64,000 nucleotides of DNA from Mortierella alpina (GCA_029449245.1 JANATF010000001.1:2356001-2420000); one strand, 5' to 3'. Counted from the first letter of the stretch, positions 22,675-35,091 are shown. Numbers and translations: made by a program. The notes: generated by a model from the letters alone, not told the origin.

Positions 22675-23307
22675 ATGCCGCTTCGAGTTTTATTATCATA
22701 CACGAAACACGCGCCTCGCATCTTTAATGGAGGACGGATTCGATATATTTCAAGCAGGACTCCAAGTATGGCCAAGTGCTATAGCTCCCCAGGCAACCAA
22801 GTTCCTTCCATTTCAGCACGACAACATGAGCGGCCCTGCTCAGTGTGGGTAAAAAAGCCGTCGCTTTCGACCTTGCAAGACGAAGATCATCAAACAACAG
22901 CCGCCTACTCTGAAGGCGCCTGCTGCGCGGGAGTACAATGCCAGTTCCTGTTGAGGGCAGAGGAGTTGAATCGCCTGATCTGGGATGGCGAGCTATGCAC
23001 GTCGATCGATCGCGAGGTTTGTAGACGAGTAAAAGAGATCAACAATTCGGCCTGCAATCCCAGGTCCAGCGTCATGATGGGCACTGAGGCGAGTTCTGAT
23101 CGGTGCAAGGCTCAGGGGAGGACGACTAGAGAGGAGCAGTTGGACAAGTTTCTGAAGGAGCATGGGCTATTGAAAAGTGACTATGATGAGCTGAAGGAAA
23201 CCCAGTTGGAGAGAAACAGGGCAGTCCATCCAACACTTCAAGTTGGGCAAGCTGTTCAAACATGGAGGCAGTCGAAGAGGGCAGGCACGAGCCGGATCGG
23301 CCAATAA
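22675..23307 (+). CDS. Hypothetical protein, 210 residues
   Basis: Single-exon open frame from the ATG at 22675 (MPLRVLLSYTKHAPRIFNGG). I recognise no family. The N-terminal 35 residues are basic and lack acids, which could fit a mitochondrial presequence. The middle contains CCAGVQCQFLLRAEELNRL and a charged helix-prone C-terminal part (REEQLDKFLKEHGLLKSDYD). It lies between two well-supported genes on the same strand and is followed by the SMYD gene 128 bp later. Length and amino-acid composition favour a real gene; an upstream in-frame ATG at 22576 is possible but less likely. Confidence 0.5.
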   Translation: MPLRVLLSYTKHAPRIFNGGRIRYISSRTPSMAKCYSSPGNQVPSISARQHERPCSVWVKKPSLSTLQDEDHQTTAAYSEGACCAGVQCQFLLRAEELNRLIWDGELCTSIDREVCRRVKEINNSACNPRSSVMMGTEASSDRCKAQGRTTREEQLDKFLKEHGLLKSDYDELKETQLERNRAVHPTLQVGQAVQTWRQSKRAGTSRIGQ

Positions 23308-23435
23308 AAAAGCTAGCAATCTAGTGAGCCACAGTCACGGAGGGTCGCAGGCACTTTCCCCTTGATTCTGTCGTGTTCTTTTTTCTTCAACAGTGGCTAT
23401 CCCTACACCGAACACAACACGTTGCATTTCACATC

Positions 23436-26400
23436 ATGGACACTAGCAATGTCGCCGAAGGGCAGTCGCCCCCGTCTCCCTCCTCAGCGGCATCACCAAC
23501 ACTTCGTCCCAGCGCCAACCGCACCAAACGCCAATACCGCGCTAGACCGCGCGGCGATGAATCAGACGACGGGAATGATCAGCAGCATGTCCCTGCACAG
23601 GACAGGAATCTTTCCAGCGGCAGCGCAGCGTCCTCGACCATAAAAGTAGCGGCAACGGCACCAGAAAGCAACTTGCCTTATGTGCAGTCCCAGAACGCCC
23701 AGAACATTGCCGAAGTGTATCCTGGACTGGCAAGGCTCAGCTTTTTGGACCAGGAACAGGCTACGCACGAGCAGGACATGGACAATAGCGTGTCTTTGTT
23801 CGGAGCCAAAACCAGGCGCCCTCTTCAGCAGAAATCACAACCAGTATCCACGCCCCAAGAGGATTCGGTCTCGACCCAACCAAATAGGTCGATGGCGACA
23901 GTCCGCACGGCCCAGAGACCCAAAACCTCCGTGCCTCCCGCATCGTCGCCATCAGCACTGTCAGCAGGGACCAAAACAGGAACAGCCCTCGTGGAGATCA
24001 AAGAGACTGGCTCCGTTGGGAAAGGAAGAGGTGTATTCTCTAGCACGATGGAGGTCCTGACGCCTGGCACGCTCGTCTTCAAAGAGCTTGGATACTGCCA
24101 AGTAGTTAACGACGCCTATCTATCTCAGGTGTGCTCGGCGTGCTTCAAAGACACCAGAGAAGAACAAGGAGAAGACGAAAAGATGGCCTCATCAGGAGGA
24201 ATATCAGCAAGTGGTCAGCGAAAATTGGTGCGATGTGCAGGCTGTAAAGTGGTTTGGTATTGTAATAAGGTAAAAATGAAGGTTGATTATGATGAAATGC
24301 TTGATCATCTTTGGCGGACCCTCATACTTGTTGTGATTTCTAACCCCTGGCACCATTATATGGCCCTTAGGCATGTCAAATCAAGGACTGGAAACTTCAT
24401 CATCAGATGGAGTGTCAAGGTATTCAAAAGTCGATGGCGGATCCTGTTATGAAGGATGTCTGGACTAAGCGTGCGATGGAAACCACCACTGCCCGAGCAT
24501 TATGCCGATTGGTTCGAAGGCGAGAGCGTGTGAGGAAGTCGGTCGCTTACAAAAACGAGTACGGGAAGATTGACGCCGCGCAGAAGCACGTCAATGAGGT
24601 CTATTTCTCAGGACTGGATCAGAAGGAGGAAGAATGGTTGGATGAACATGGGTCGACCTGGATCGAACAGTACCTAAACGTGGAGGACAACGAACGACCC
24701 TCCACGACCTCAAGTGGGTCATCCAAGACTGATTTACAATACTCCAGTCAACTGGCCAAAATCATGGCCATCGTTACGAGTTGTGTGGTTACGCGCAAGG
24801 AGGACCGTCAAACTTTTTTGAAAGGAGGAGATTCAGAGTCAGAGGGTGCAGAAATGGGAGGATTCAGTCTACTCAGGACGCTGATGTCGTATGGCTTTAC
24901 CATTTCAAATCTGGAGACCACCTCAGAAGTCGGGCTATCGCTCTATGTCCAGTGTATGCCATTCATGAATCACTCTTGCGTGCCAAACTGTATTTATACA
25001 TTCAAAGGCTCCCGGGTGGAGTGCAGGGTGATCCGGGATGTGCAACCGGGCGAAGAGGTAAGCATCGGAAGAATCTCAGTCTATATATGAAGCTAGAGAG
25101 GAAGCACGACTAACCCGTTATCGCCTTTGCATCCGTACTAGTTGACAATCAGCTACATCGACCAGATCGGCACGACTCGGGAACGCCAACGACAACTCCA
25201 GGATCAGTACCACTTTACATGCGACTGTGCCCTCTGCAAATTCTTTCCTGCTAACCCAATGATTCAACCAGACGAAGCACCTTTGAGGGCCATTGCTCCG
25301 GATCTGCACTTCAGCCCGGTACTGGACCCTAAACAAGGATTCGTTTGCAGAAATGCCGCCTGCGCCAAAGTCTTGGAAACAATGCCGATTCTTGCCATCG
25401 AGTCCCAGCTTGCAATTTACAACAGGGTGGAGCTGAAGTGTCAGCAATGTGCCAGCAAAGCCGAGCTCACCCAAGAACTCGTAGAGGAAAATCAAGAGGC
25501 CTTCAACAGACTTATGACGGCGTTTACTCGGGAGATGAACTCTGGGACAACACCAAAAACGGGTTCGAGAAACTTTGAGTTGGCCAAAGCCGTCGTCCCA
25601 GAATCGGCAAATGCGGAAATGGGCGATGAGGCTGATAAACCAGCGGTTTTAGGCGGACTAACAACGGTCAAGGATCCTTCTGCATCAGCAGTAAGATATT
25701 TTTACATGGCCTACAAGACTTTGACAGCAGTCCTGCCTCCGCACTCGAGAAGCAGGACACTTGCCAATACCTCTTTAGCCATGGAGGACGAGGACTCAAT
25801 CCCACGCAGTGACCTCCACCAACTGACACGTCAGCTGGTGCAGACCGCCTTCGATGAGGCTGTCAGCCACAAGAACTGGAATTTTGCGCTAAGTCAATCG
25901 GTCCAGCTGGAGCACATACTGAAGAACACATACGTTGGCCACCATCCCTTGAAAGCGATCCAGGGATACTATACCTGCAAGATTGCGAATCTTTTGGCCA
26001 ATCTTCTTCTGGAAGAATCAACTGTCGAGATTGAAGAAGCCGACCATGGCGCCGAGGATGCGGGCGACGATATGGCGGGGAACAGCGACGATGAACACGG
26101 CCTCAACGCTTTGCGAGATGCCATGGGTGGTGGCGATCTAGCTCGTGCTGTATCCTCTGTAGGGAAAGGTTCTTTTCAGGAGCAGCTCTTGCGGGGGAAG
26201 AGGAAAGAGAACGAGCACGATGAGCTGACACGAGACTCTGATGGAAAGCAAGATCACAAGAGGGCGCGGGAGAGCATCGGACGCAAGAAGTCGCAGGCAC
26301 AATCTTCCCAGGAGATTATGCTGCGCCTCAAGGCACTTGTGCCCAAGTTGGAGGATCCATCGATACTGCAGCAGTTCAGAGTCTGCTGGGGTAAAGATGG

Positions 26401-26485
26401 AAAGCTTGCCAGTCGGTACCGGTATCAGATAGATTCCTTGAAGCAAGCGCTTCACTACGCCGAGCTGCCCTATTCAAAAAAATAA
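23436..26485 (+). CDS. SET-MYND (SMYD-type) lysine methyltransferase, long form
   Basis: Predicted protein lysine methyltransferase using S-adenosylmethionine. Exons 23436-24269, 24371-25057 and 25142-26485 join in phase 0 to give 954 residues, much longer than typical SMYD proteins (about 430-500). Order: a Ser/Pro/Gln-rich disordered region (1-185), first part of SET (GSVGKGRGVFSS, residues about 187-200), a MYND zinc finger starting CSACFKDT and ending with CAGCKVVWYCNKACQIKDWK, crossing the first intron, a helical insert, the SET core NHSCVPNC (about 477) and GEELTISYID (about 507-516), then the post-SET Cys cluster FTCDCALCKFF. A second CxxC pair follows (CQQCASK), then a helical C-terminal domain with an acidic insert. 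The MYND spacing contains a 20-odd residue low-complexity loop. The substrate is unknown. Confidence 0.88.
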
Positions 26486-26593
26486 CGAGGCAGCCTTTGC
26501 GATAAATTTGATGTCACCGAACTCGGAAACTGACTACTGTACTTTGGTTTTTTGATCTCGGGCATCTCTATCATTCATCACTTTATAACTATC

Positions 26594-27482
26594 ATGACCA
26601 AGTCCGCGTTCTGGAACACGGTCCGCAAGGCCCTCACAGTGGTATATAGCAATGCGGCAATCGAGAATCTGCACTGGCTCTTGAAGAGACAAATGGAAGA
26701 TCTTTGGTTAACGATGATTTGTATTTCTACTGAACGCTTGGTTGTAATCCTTCATAGAACCCCAAGGTTTCCACTGGAATGCCCGATCCTAAGCAGTTCC
26801 GTTTTGTTGCTCCTGGGTATGTCTGCGTTATTTGAAACATTTCCTCTTTTACCTGAAAGCAATGAGTAAGGTCTAATGCGTCTGCTTGTGTTTTGCGTTT
26901 GTCTTCTAGCGGTCAGCCCAAAGCCTTTGTTCCTAAGGATGCCTTGGCCAACGATATTGCACAGAACCCTTACTACGGTCGTGACTTCAGGAGAAACTAC
27001 CCTCGCCTGGCTGTGTACTCACAGGAGGAGGTCGCTGGATTGATCGCTGCCAAGGAGGCTTTGGCGTAAGTTCTTGTACTTCAGGATTTCATATGGAATC
27101 GGATCTGTTGGATTTTGGCAACAATACGTGTTTGCCAGGCCTCTGGGAGTCAGCCTTTGACAAAGCTCTCGTTGACATTGTATCTTAGCATTGGATCTGG
27201 AGAGTCTGCAATCGCCAAGGCTGCTGAGAATGTCTCCTTGACCGAGGTCCTCAAGAGCATCAAGTCGCCCTTGTACAACGCCTCCAACTTGCCTCCCGCC
27301 CCCATCTCCTACCGCAGCTACAAATGGGTCAAGTCCGCTGATCAGCCCCCTGTCGACCAAGGTAGAGGACGGTTGAGATGAAATTGACTTGATGATGATT
27401 AATGCTCGGCTTTGTCCTGACAAGATGTATCGTCCTGATTTTGATATTAGGTACCTACTGGACCATGCGCAACATGAAGTAA
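26594..27482 (+). CDS. Mitochondrial complex I 21-kDa accessory subunit (NUZM / 21.3 kDa type)
   Basis: Accessory subunit of NADH:ubiquinone oxidoreductase in the inner mitochondrial membrane. Five exons close in frame to 155 residues: 26594-26641, 26758-26816, 26910-27065, 27189-27361, 27451-27482. Family resemblance: PDPKQFRFVAPG, then NDIAQNPYYGRDFRRNYPRL, which parallels the conserved DNARRNYP-type block of fungal 21-kDa subunits, and IGSGESAIAK. It ends GTYWTMRNMK. The first exon holds 16 codons and the last about 10, so the gene is hard to see without splicing. It confirms a complex I-containing respiratory chain. Assignment rests on remembered family patterns, not an alignment. Confidence 0.78.
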
Positions 27483-27955
27483 AAAGATACTTGCAGCATC
27501 AGAGCTTTTCTCAGTCATCAGGAGCGGCGCGCTGTTCGTTCGTATTCCCTTTTTCGCGTAATTATATCCTTTTTCACACCTGCTTCGAGTGCAACCATAG
27601 ACTTGCAATAAACCCCTTTGAGAGTTTCCTGAAAGCCGGAGGTCCACTCGGATCCATTCAAAAAAAAACTCTGGAGCTCCAGTTTCCTGGCAAGGTGATC
27701 TGCAGCTTCTGTCTGTGAGAGCAGAATTGCGATCATGGCGGATAAATGTGCCTGAGTGAGAAACGTCATAAATAGTATTCTTTTTTCCCTCCTTTCCTCA
27801 ACCCGTCATCTCCACACAGTCATCTTCAACCTATTCCTCGTCCACACTACAGCCTTCCCTCTCGCGCCCCCACCATCCTAGCGTCCCCTCCGAACGAGCC
27901 CCTTTACCTTACCTCATCCTGATTCCCATTGGCCTACGCGACCCATTAGACAACC
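27483..27955. other. Intergenic, myosin I promoter and 5' UTR
   Basis: About 470 bp; the last 150 bp are C/T-rich, running into the ATG. Minus-strand open frames here show no domain. Confidence 0.5.
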
Positions 27956-30900
27956 ATGGTAACCAGACTGGAACCAATGCAACACATCCCCACACTGGCA
28001 TTTTGTAAAGCCAACGTTGCATGAATGTGTGCAGCATTCTCCTGACCGCTATGCTTCTACTCCCATCGTCTCTTTCTCTTTCTCTTTCTCTCTATCTCTC
28101 TCTCTTTCTCTCTATCTCTCTCTCTCTCGCCTTCTCATCCTTGCATCCATACTGTAGGCGCCCAAGTCAAAGAAGTCTGATGCGCCTCAAAAGGCTAACT
28201 TTTTTCAGGAGAGCGTCAAGAAAAAGTCGGCGGGTGTGAGCGACATGACCCTGCTGACCAAGGTCCAGAACGAAAACATCAACGACAACTTGAAGAAGCG
28301 CTTTGAAAACCAAGAGATTTATGTAAGGAGCTGCGAGAGGACGGGAGGACGCTCGCTCAAAAGAACGGACTCTTATTTTTGAGGACAGCCGCTGCCCGGC
28401 TCATGTGTTATATATATATCCTGTCCTGTTCCTTTGCTCATGAGAGGAAAATGGAAGCTATAGAGGAAGCGGGACTTGTATTGCATGCAAACTAATGCAT
28501 CGGTTCCGATCTCCTGCATGCCTTAGACGTACATCGGCCATGTCTTGATCAGCGTGAACCCCTTCCGTGATCTGGGTATCTACACAGACGAGGTGTTGAA
28601 GACCTATCAGGGCAAGAACCGTCTTGAGGTAATTGATGACGTTTTTTTTTGTCTTTTGTGCTTTTGAACTGGTCCACTTCAGCCGATATATATTTGTCAC
28701 CAGAAGAATAGGAGGGTGAAGTCGACAGGAATGGATTTCTGTAGAAATGATTCGCTCATAATTCATTTCTGGTGCCACCATAAATTATCGAGAAACAAAG
28801 TGCGAAGATTGACCGTCTACCCCTCCTTATGTAGGTCCCCCCTCACGTCTTTGCCATTGCCGAGAGTGCTTACTACACCATGAATGCCTACAAGGAGAAC
28901 CAGTGCATCATTATTAGTGGCGAATCTGGAGCTGGAAAAACCGGTAAGTCGAATGAGAGATGCTGTATTATGTAGTACACACTAGGTTGGCGTCTAATGG
29001 AACAGTCCTTACTTTATGACCCGCTTTCAATACGAATAGAGGCCGCCAAGCGAGTACGTGAACTCGCCATGACCCGGTAACTGAGGATCATACTGCTCCT
29101 TGCCAATAATCTAACATACCGTTACTCTTCCATTCTAGATCATGCAATATATTGCCACCGTTTCTGGAGGAGAGTCCTCGCAAATCAAGGAAATCAAGGA
29201 CATGGTACTAGCTACCAACCCGCTTTTGGAGTCATTTGGATGTGCAAAGACTTTAAAGAATAACAATTCGAGTCGCCATGTAAGTTACCAGGATTATGAT
29301 ACGTTTAACATGGGTGCAGACTAGTAAGGTGTTTATGATGCAGAAACTCATATTAGGAAGGGTTTTTCAATAGGGCAAGTATCTGGAGATTCAATTCAAC
29401 TCTCAAGGAGAACCTGTTGGGGCTGTGATCACCAATTATTTACTCGAAAAGGTAAAACGATACACTCCTTCAAGGATATCACCCTGTCAGGGGAGAGTGC
29501 TACAAACGATTAACACGCCGTTTACTCCACTGCCTAATAGAATCGTGTTGTGGGTCAGATCGACAACGAGAGAAACTTTCACATCTTTTATCAGTACTGC
29601 AAGGCTGCTCCCTCAAATTACAAGGGTAAGGCCACAAAAACATTACTTGAAACTCAGCGTGTATGGATGTCGCCTCTGTGCCCAGCGATGAAAATTCATA
29701 TTTCTCTCAACTGGACTCTTAGAGCAATTTGGCATGACTGGACCAGAGAGCTTTTTGCTGACGAACAAAAGTGGCTGTTTGAGTGTCGATGGTATCGACG
29801 ACGTGCATGATTTCAGCGAGACATTGGTACGGAATTAATGGAGCTGTGCTCATCATGAACAGCGTCTGAGCGTTCTTAAGAAACTAACACGCACACTTCA
29901 CGCCGTTATAGCAAGCTATGCGCGTCATTGGATTAGAGCAGCATGAGCAGGACGAGATCTTCCGCATGCTTGCCATCATTCTTTGGCTTGGCAATGTTCA
30001 ATTCTCGGAGAACGACGAAGGATACGCCCAGATTACAGACAACGATGTTATTGCATTCGTCGCCTACCTCATGGAAGTGGATGCCGAAGTGTTAATCAAA
30101 ACACTCACGGTCCGTGTGGTCGAGACGCAGCGAGGAGGGCGGCGAGGATCCATTTTCGAATCACCTCTTAATCCTGTTCAGGTATAGTGTTAGACCGCGA
30201 CCTCAGCATTTTATGTACATTATGTATGCACTGGACACAGAATTTACACGATGCATTTGTTTGATTCAGGCTGCCGCGGTTAGAGACGCGCTCTGCAAGG
30301 GTCTTTACAACAACCTGTTCGAGTGGATTGTCAGCCGCGTCAATGTCTCTCTTCGCCAGCGTAGCGCTCATGCGTACACCATCGGAGTCTTGGATATCTA
30401 TGGATTCGAGATTTTCGAAGAAAACTCGTTTGAGCAGCTCTGCATCAACTACGTCAATGAGAAGCTGCAGCAGATCTTCATTGAGCTGACACTCAAGACC
30501 GAGCAGGAGGAGTACGTGAGAGAGCAGATCAAATGGACCCCAATCGATTTCTTCAACAACAAGATTGTGTGCGACTTGATCGAGGAGAAGCGTCCACCCG
30601 GCATCTTTGCAGCCATGAACGATGCATGCGCCACCGCTCATGCAGATTCGAACGCTGCCGACAACTCACTCGTTCAGCGACTTAATGGTCTGTCCTCGAA
30701 CCCACACTTTGAGTCTCGTGGAGCATCCTTCTTGGTCAAGCATTATGCTGGAGATGTCATGTATCAGATTTCAGGCATGACGGACAAGAATAAGGATCTT
30801 CTCTCCAAGGACATTCTGACCATGATTGCGTCCTCAAGCAATCAGTTTTTGGCCACCCTTTTCCCTGAGCCTGTTGATCTCGACAGCAAAAAGCGCCCAC

Positions 30901-33555
30901 CCACTGCCGGTGACAAGATCAAGGCCTCTGCTGGATTACTCGTTCAAAATTTGATGCAGTGTACACCCTCATACATCCGTACGATCAAGCCCAACAGCAA
31001 CAAGTCGCCTACGGAGTTTGACACAAAAATGGTGCTCCATCAGGTCAAATACCTCGGCCTGTGCGAAAACATTCGGGTGCGACGCGCTGGTTTCGCCTCT
31101 CGCCAGACCTATGAAAAATTTTTGGAGCGCTTTTACCTCCTTTCGCCCAAGACCGCGTACGCGGGTGAGTACACTTGGCAAGGAGATCCACGGAGCGGTG
31201 TTGAGCGTATTCTCAAGGACACCAGCGTTGCTGCGGAAGAGTGGCAAATGGGAACGACCAAGATCTTTATCCGCCATCCCGAAACTTTGTTCGCCCTCGA
31301 GCACTTGCGCGACCGTTACTGGCACAACATGGCCATTCGTATTCAGCGCGCTTGGAGAAACTACATGAAGTATAGGAACGAATGCGCGATCCGCATTCAG
31401 CGATGCTGGAGAAAAAATAAGGATCAGATCGGATGGCTTCAGCTTCGAGATTATGGTCACCAAGTCCTTGCAGGAAGAAAGGAGCGCAGACGTTTCTCGC
31501 TCGTCAGCATGCGTCGCTTCCTTGGAGATTACTTGGGCGTTAACAGCAAAGGTGGACAAGGACAGCTGATAAAGTCAGCAATTGGCCTTTCAGGTACGAT
31601 ATTTTTATCCATTTACAAAGAGAAGGCTGGATAATGTATAATCTTAAACTGACAAGGCCGTCTGATTTTCACGACTTTAGATCAAGACTACGTTGTCTTC
31701 TCTGCCAGAGTTCAACTTTTGGTCGCTCGCCCTATGCGTTCGAGCAAGCCCAGCCCAAGAACTCTTGTTTTGGTACATTATCGATTCGCCCAGCATTTTT
31801 TCCCTCAAAATCTGTTTCCCTGTGTCACCCTACTCACACGTTTTAACATCATGATAATCCCTTAGACCGCTACCAACTTGTACTTGGTTGTCTCTCAGTT
31901 GGTCGGAAAGGTGGTTTCAATGAAGGTGGAGCGAACGGTCATGTTGAACACGGTCAAGGCTATCTCCATCTCTAACCTCAGGGATGATTGGATGGTGAGT
32001 TTGATGCCTGGCTTGAGTTCCTGTGAGCCATCGCAGCACTGCGTTTAATGTATCTAACAACGCTTTCCTCCTCTATGAAATGCCCATGATAGGTTTTCTC
32101 GGTCGATACTATGAACCCTGAGGAGGGAGACATTGTACTCGAGTGCGACTTCAAGACAGAAATGATTACACATCTTCTCCAGCGATCTGGAGGACGCATC
32201 GGAGTGAACGTTGGGCCTCAGTAAGTATCAGCTGCACCCAAATTATACCTTGCCACCTAGTTATTGGGGACAGCAACTAACTTGACCGCCCTTTGCTAAA
32301 TGATAGGTTTGAGTTCACCAAGAAGAAGAGCAAAACAGGTAGCATCAAGTTTGTCAAGGATGATCGCGTCAAGACTGAGACTTACAAGAGTCATGTTGTT
32401 ACAGTTCCCAGTGGAGAGCCGGCCGATAGCCCCTCTTGGCCCCCGTGTGAGCGCATGGCCAAGCCCGCACGACCTATCACCTCGGGTAAGCTGATTAAGA
32501 AAGGCGGACCTACAAAGGCGGGCCAGTCCCAAGCAAGAGGCGGCCGTCGTCCACCAGCCTCTGCTTCGACTCCAAAAGTCGTCCCCGTTGTGAACTCTGC
32601 TGTTGCCAACAATCGCGCCTCCGCGCAGGCGCCTGTGCGTTCGCCGGCCGTCTCGGCGGGCTCGAGCTCAGCAGCCGCGCCTGTCAAGCGTCAAGCTCCT
32701 CCACCACCTCCTCCCGCTCCAGCTGCGGAGGCGCCTCCTCCTCCACCTGCCAGGCCCATGTACAAGGCCATCTACAACTTTGTGTCTGAGGATGCAGGTG
32801 AAGTTTCATTTGTGAAGGACGATGTGATGGACATCTTGGAAAAGGATGAAAATGGTTGGTGGCTGGCCAAGAAGGACGGTAAGGAAGGTTGGGTACCCAG
32901 CAACTATCTCGTTGAGGTACCGGCCCCCAAGCCGGCTCCTGCACCACCTAGCCTTCCGGCCAAGCGCCAACCACCGGCACCACCCGCAACTGCTGCCGTG
33001 GCACCCACACCTAGCTCAACTAAAAGCTCGTCCGCAGCATCTCGATTTGCTCCTGTCGCGATGAATGAAGAGCGCGCTGCGGTCACCCCTACCAGCAACA
33101 CGAATACCCTGCATGCCGGTTTCGGAGGGCCTGGTAATATTGGTGGTGTTCCTGGATGGAAAGTCGCGTTGGAGGCCAAGAAGGCTGCTGCCGCTGCTGC
33201 TGCTGCTGCAGGAGGTGGACATGGTGCTCCTGCTCCTGCTCCGACCGCGAGCTCTAACCCCACACCTGCGGCTCGTCGAACTGGACCTCCTGCAGTGGCA
33301 CCTAAGCCCTCGGTCGGGGCCAAGCCAACAATCCCCCCACGCGCACCTGCTGCCGGACCCAAGCCAACGGTTGCGGCTAGACCGACTACGGGTGGAAAGT
33401 CCCTACAGGAGATTGTAAGTTGCTGAATGGGAACCATATTGACTTTGGATGGTACTTTCAGCGCTGCTATCCTCTTATACTAACTTTTTTTTTCATTTTA
33501 TTGCGTCGATTTTCAACAGCTCGCTGCCCGTCGCCAGCAGCAGAATGATGATTAG
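27956..33555 (+). CDS. MYO1: Class I myosin (fungal Myo1/Myo3/Myo5 type)
   Basis: Actin motor for endocytosis and hyphal growth. Sixteen exons close in frame to 1295 residues: 27956-27958, 28158-28322, 28527-28628, 28835-28943, 29040-29053, 29139-29279, 29374-29451, 29541-29625, 29723-29826, 29912-30181, 30270-31593, 31681-31772, 31866-31994, 32093-32220, 32307-33414, 33520-33555. Exon 1 is only the ATG and exon 5 is 14 nt. Motor: GESGAGKT P-loop (about 119-126), NNNSSRHGKYLEI, NPVQ loop with TEDS-site Ser near 347 (GRRGSIFE), a target for PAK/Ste20-type kinases. Two IQ motifs ([28 protein letters not shown]) for calmodulin, a TH1 lipid-binding tail, a Pro-rich stretch, an SH3 domain (about 1065-1125, [20 protein letters not shown]), and an Ala/Pro-rich end. 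The last residues are [12 protein letters not shown], lacking the acidic-Trp Arp2/3-binding end usual in fungi. Confidence 0.93.
28069..28129. repeat. Pyrimidine (CT)n microsatellite in myosin intron 1
   Basis: Long run of tctctttctc/tctatctctc within the first myosin intron, upstream of the 3' splice site at 28157. It may act as an extended polypyrimidine tract but is probably simple-sequence DNA. Confidence 0.8.
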
Positions 33556-33638
33556 AAAACACTGACAAGAATAGAAGGAACTTGTAATAAAAGGCGCGTC
33601 AACATTCAAGCGAACATTGCACTCCTTCTATATCTTTC

Positions 33639-34592
33639 TCAATCCTCCTTCTTTGCAAGTATTCCCTGCAGAAAGACTTGGTATCCCGCATCGAATCTTT
33701 GGTATTCTTCCGACTCCCTCCAGGTTACATACGATGGGATTGCATTGATGGTCCTCCAGATTGTCCAAAGCCCTGGTGTCTTTTCAGCAGAGATAATTGT
33801 GTCTCCTGTGAGGCCCTTGATCACCTCGATGGCAATGACAGTCTTTATGTCTGCGATTGAGAGCTGTAGGGACGGGAGACAATAGAGCTATCAGCGCCAT
33901 GATGAACCGTTTTTCAAAGTTGGTAGACCTAGTCATCGCTATATCATGGTATTCTCACCTTTCCTCCTACAAGAAAGCCATCCGTGCCGTTCGCCTTCAA
34001 GTACTCTTCAAGGGGCTGTACCCATCCTGGAGCAGTCTTTGCTTCAAACTGTTGCAAGTACTCTTGTTTGTGGGTAGCATCCTTCGTACTCGCGAGACGA
34101 AGAAAAACAAAGCTTATCACTGTGTTGGTGGAGGACACAAATGCGTGGATTCGAGTTTCCTCAAAAGGGGTCTCTCCCAGTAGATTGAACTTGCGCGACA
34201 GGTAATGCTCGATGGCCATACTCTCAGGGATCTCAAGGACCTGATCTTCGTTTCCTGACGAGGAGAGGGTCTCATACAACACAGGGAGGACACCAAAGGG
34301 GACGGTGCTCTTCTCGGCCAGCCAGTCCTTCGGAAGGCCAGAAGAAGTGAATGGAAGATAAAGTTAGATAGCTAGCTAGACAGGGTGCAATGCCGAGGGT
34401 CTGTAACCGTGTTTGTCATATTACGTTGGGGAAGGTGCTTTCAAACTTTGCACCTGTCGTGGCAAGGATCAGGCGCGCGGCATAGGCGAAACCGTGTATG
34501 GGAAAGTAGTGGAGTCGGAAGGTGGAGTCCGTGCGAGAACTGGCCTCGTTGAAGGCCGCTGCTGATGACTCGGAGAAGAACTTGTGGACCAT
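33639..34592 (-). CDS. Glutathione S-transferase
   Basis: Cytosolic GST-fold enzyme conjugating glutathione to electrophiles. Exons 34425-34592, 33959-34327 and 33639-33863 join in phase 0 to give 253 residues. The N-terminal thioredoxin-like part has RLHYFPIHGFAYAARLILA, with Tyr in the position of the catalytic Tyr of alpha/pi/sigma classes, then VPFGVLPVLYET and the SMAIEHYL glutathione-contacting block (ESMAIEHYLSRKFNLLG). The all-helical C-terminal domain includes GFLVGGKV|LSIADIKTVIAIEVI with the conserved Asp N-cap (SIAD). The start ATG at 34592 adds about 25 residues before the fold, possibly disordered or a weak targeting region. It converges with the myosin gene. Confidence 0.88.
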
Positions 34593-34938
34593 TGCTGCTG
34601 TTGGCTTGGCTGTTTTTGATGGTTGAGATAAGGTAGGAGGAGTTGCGGTTGCTTTTATGGGTTCAGTCAAGTAACTCGACTGAGCATGTGTTCCTTTGTT
34701 TAGACGGCGCTTGCTGACAAATTGGTCAATGGCCTGGGAAGGCCACGATCTCCCTGTCACCTGTTGATACTCATTCACAGCAAACAAATATGAATTGTCT
34801 ATTGAGCGCTCCTCAATGCTGTCAGTCTCGCATTGGCTGTGGTTTCTTTTTTCTCAATAGGTTCGTGCACAAAGATTGCTCTGGCTGTGAGACGATTGCA
34901 CCCAACTCTTAGTGTTACGTCCCAGGCGGAGCACGTAC

Positions 34939-35091
34939 CACAAAGTTAGAGACTAGCTCCTTTATATTCGAGATCATAGAGAATTGTAGAGCCTTGAGCA
35001 TCCGTAAGAGTTCCCCTGAACCTACGAAGCCAACGCTGGCGCCTTGACCACTTTTGTCCAAGAGGGCAACAAAAAGGCAGTCCCTGCTACT
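34939..35091 (-). CDS. Fragment of unidentified coding exon
   Basis: A 50-codon minus-strand stretch reads like real protein (DCLFVALLDKSGQ, then GFVGSGELLRMLKALQFSM, IKELVSNFV) and ends at a good donor, GTG|GTACGT at 34938. No in-frame ATG exists at its 5' end; likely acceptors are CAG or TAG near 35092-35100. Its upstream exon would overlap the first exon of the PDRG1-like gene on the other strand. Two possible downstream continuations exist and I could not choose. Treat as an unassigned small gene or a chance frame. Confidence 0.3.

Noticed and set aside
32391-33437. Minus-strand Gly/Ala-rich frames over the myosin tail
   Set aside because: Antisense to the Pro/Ala-rich tail and SH3 region of myosin I.
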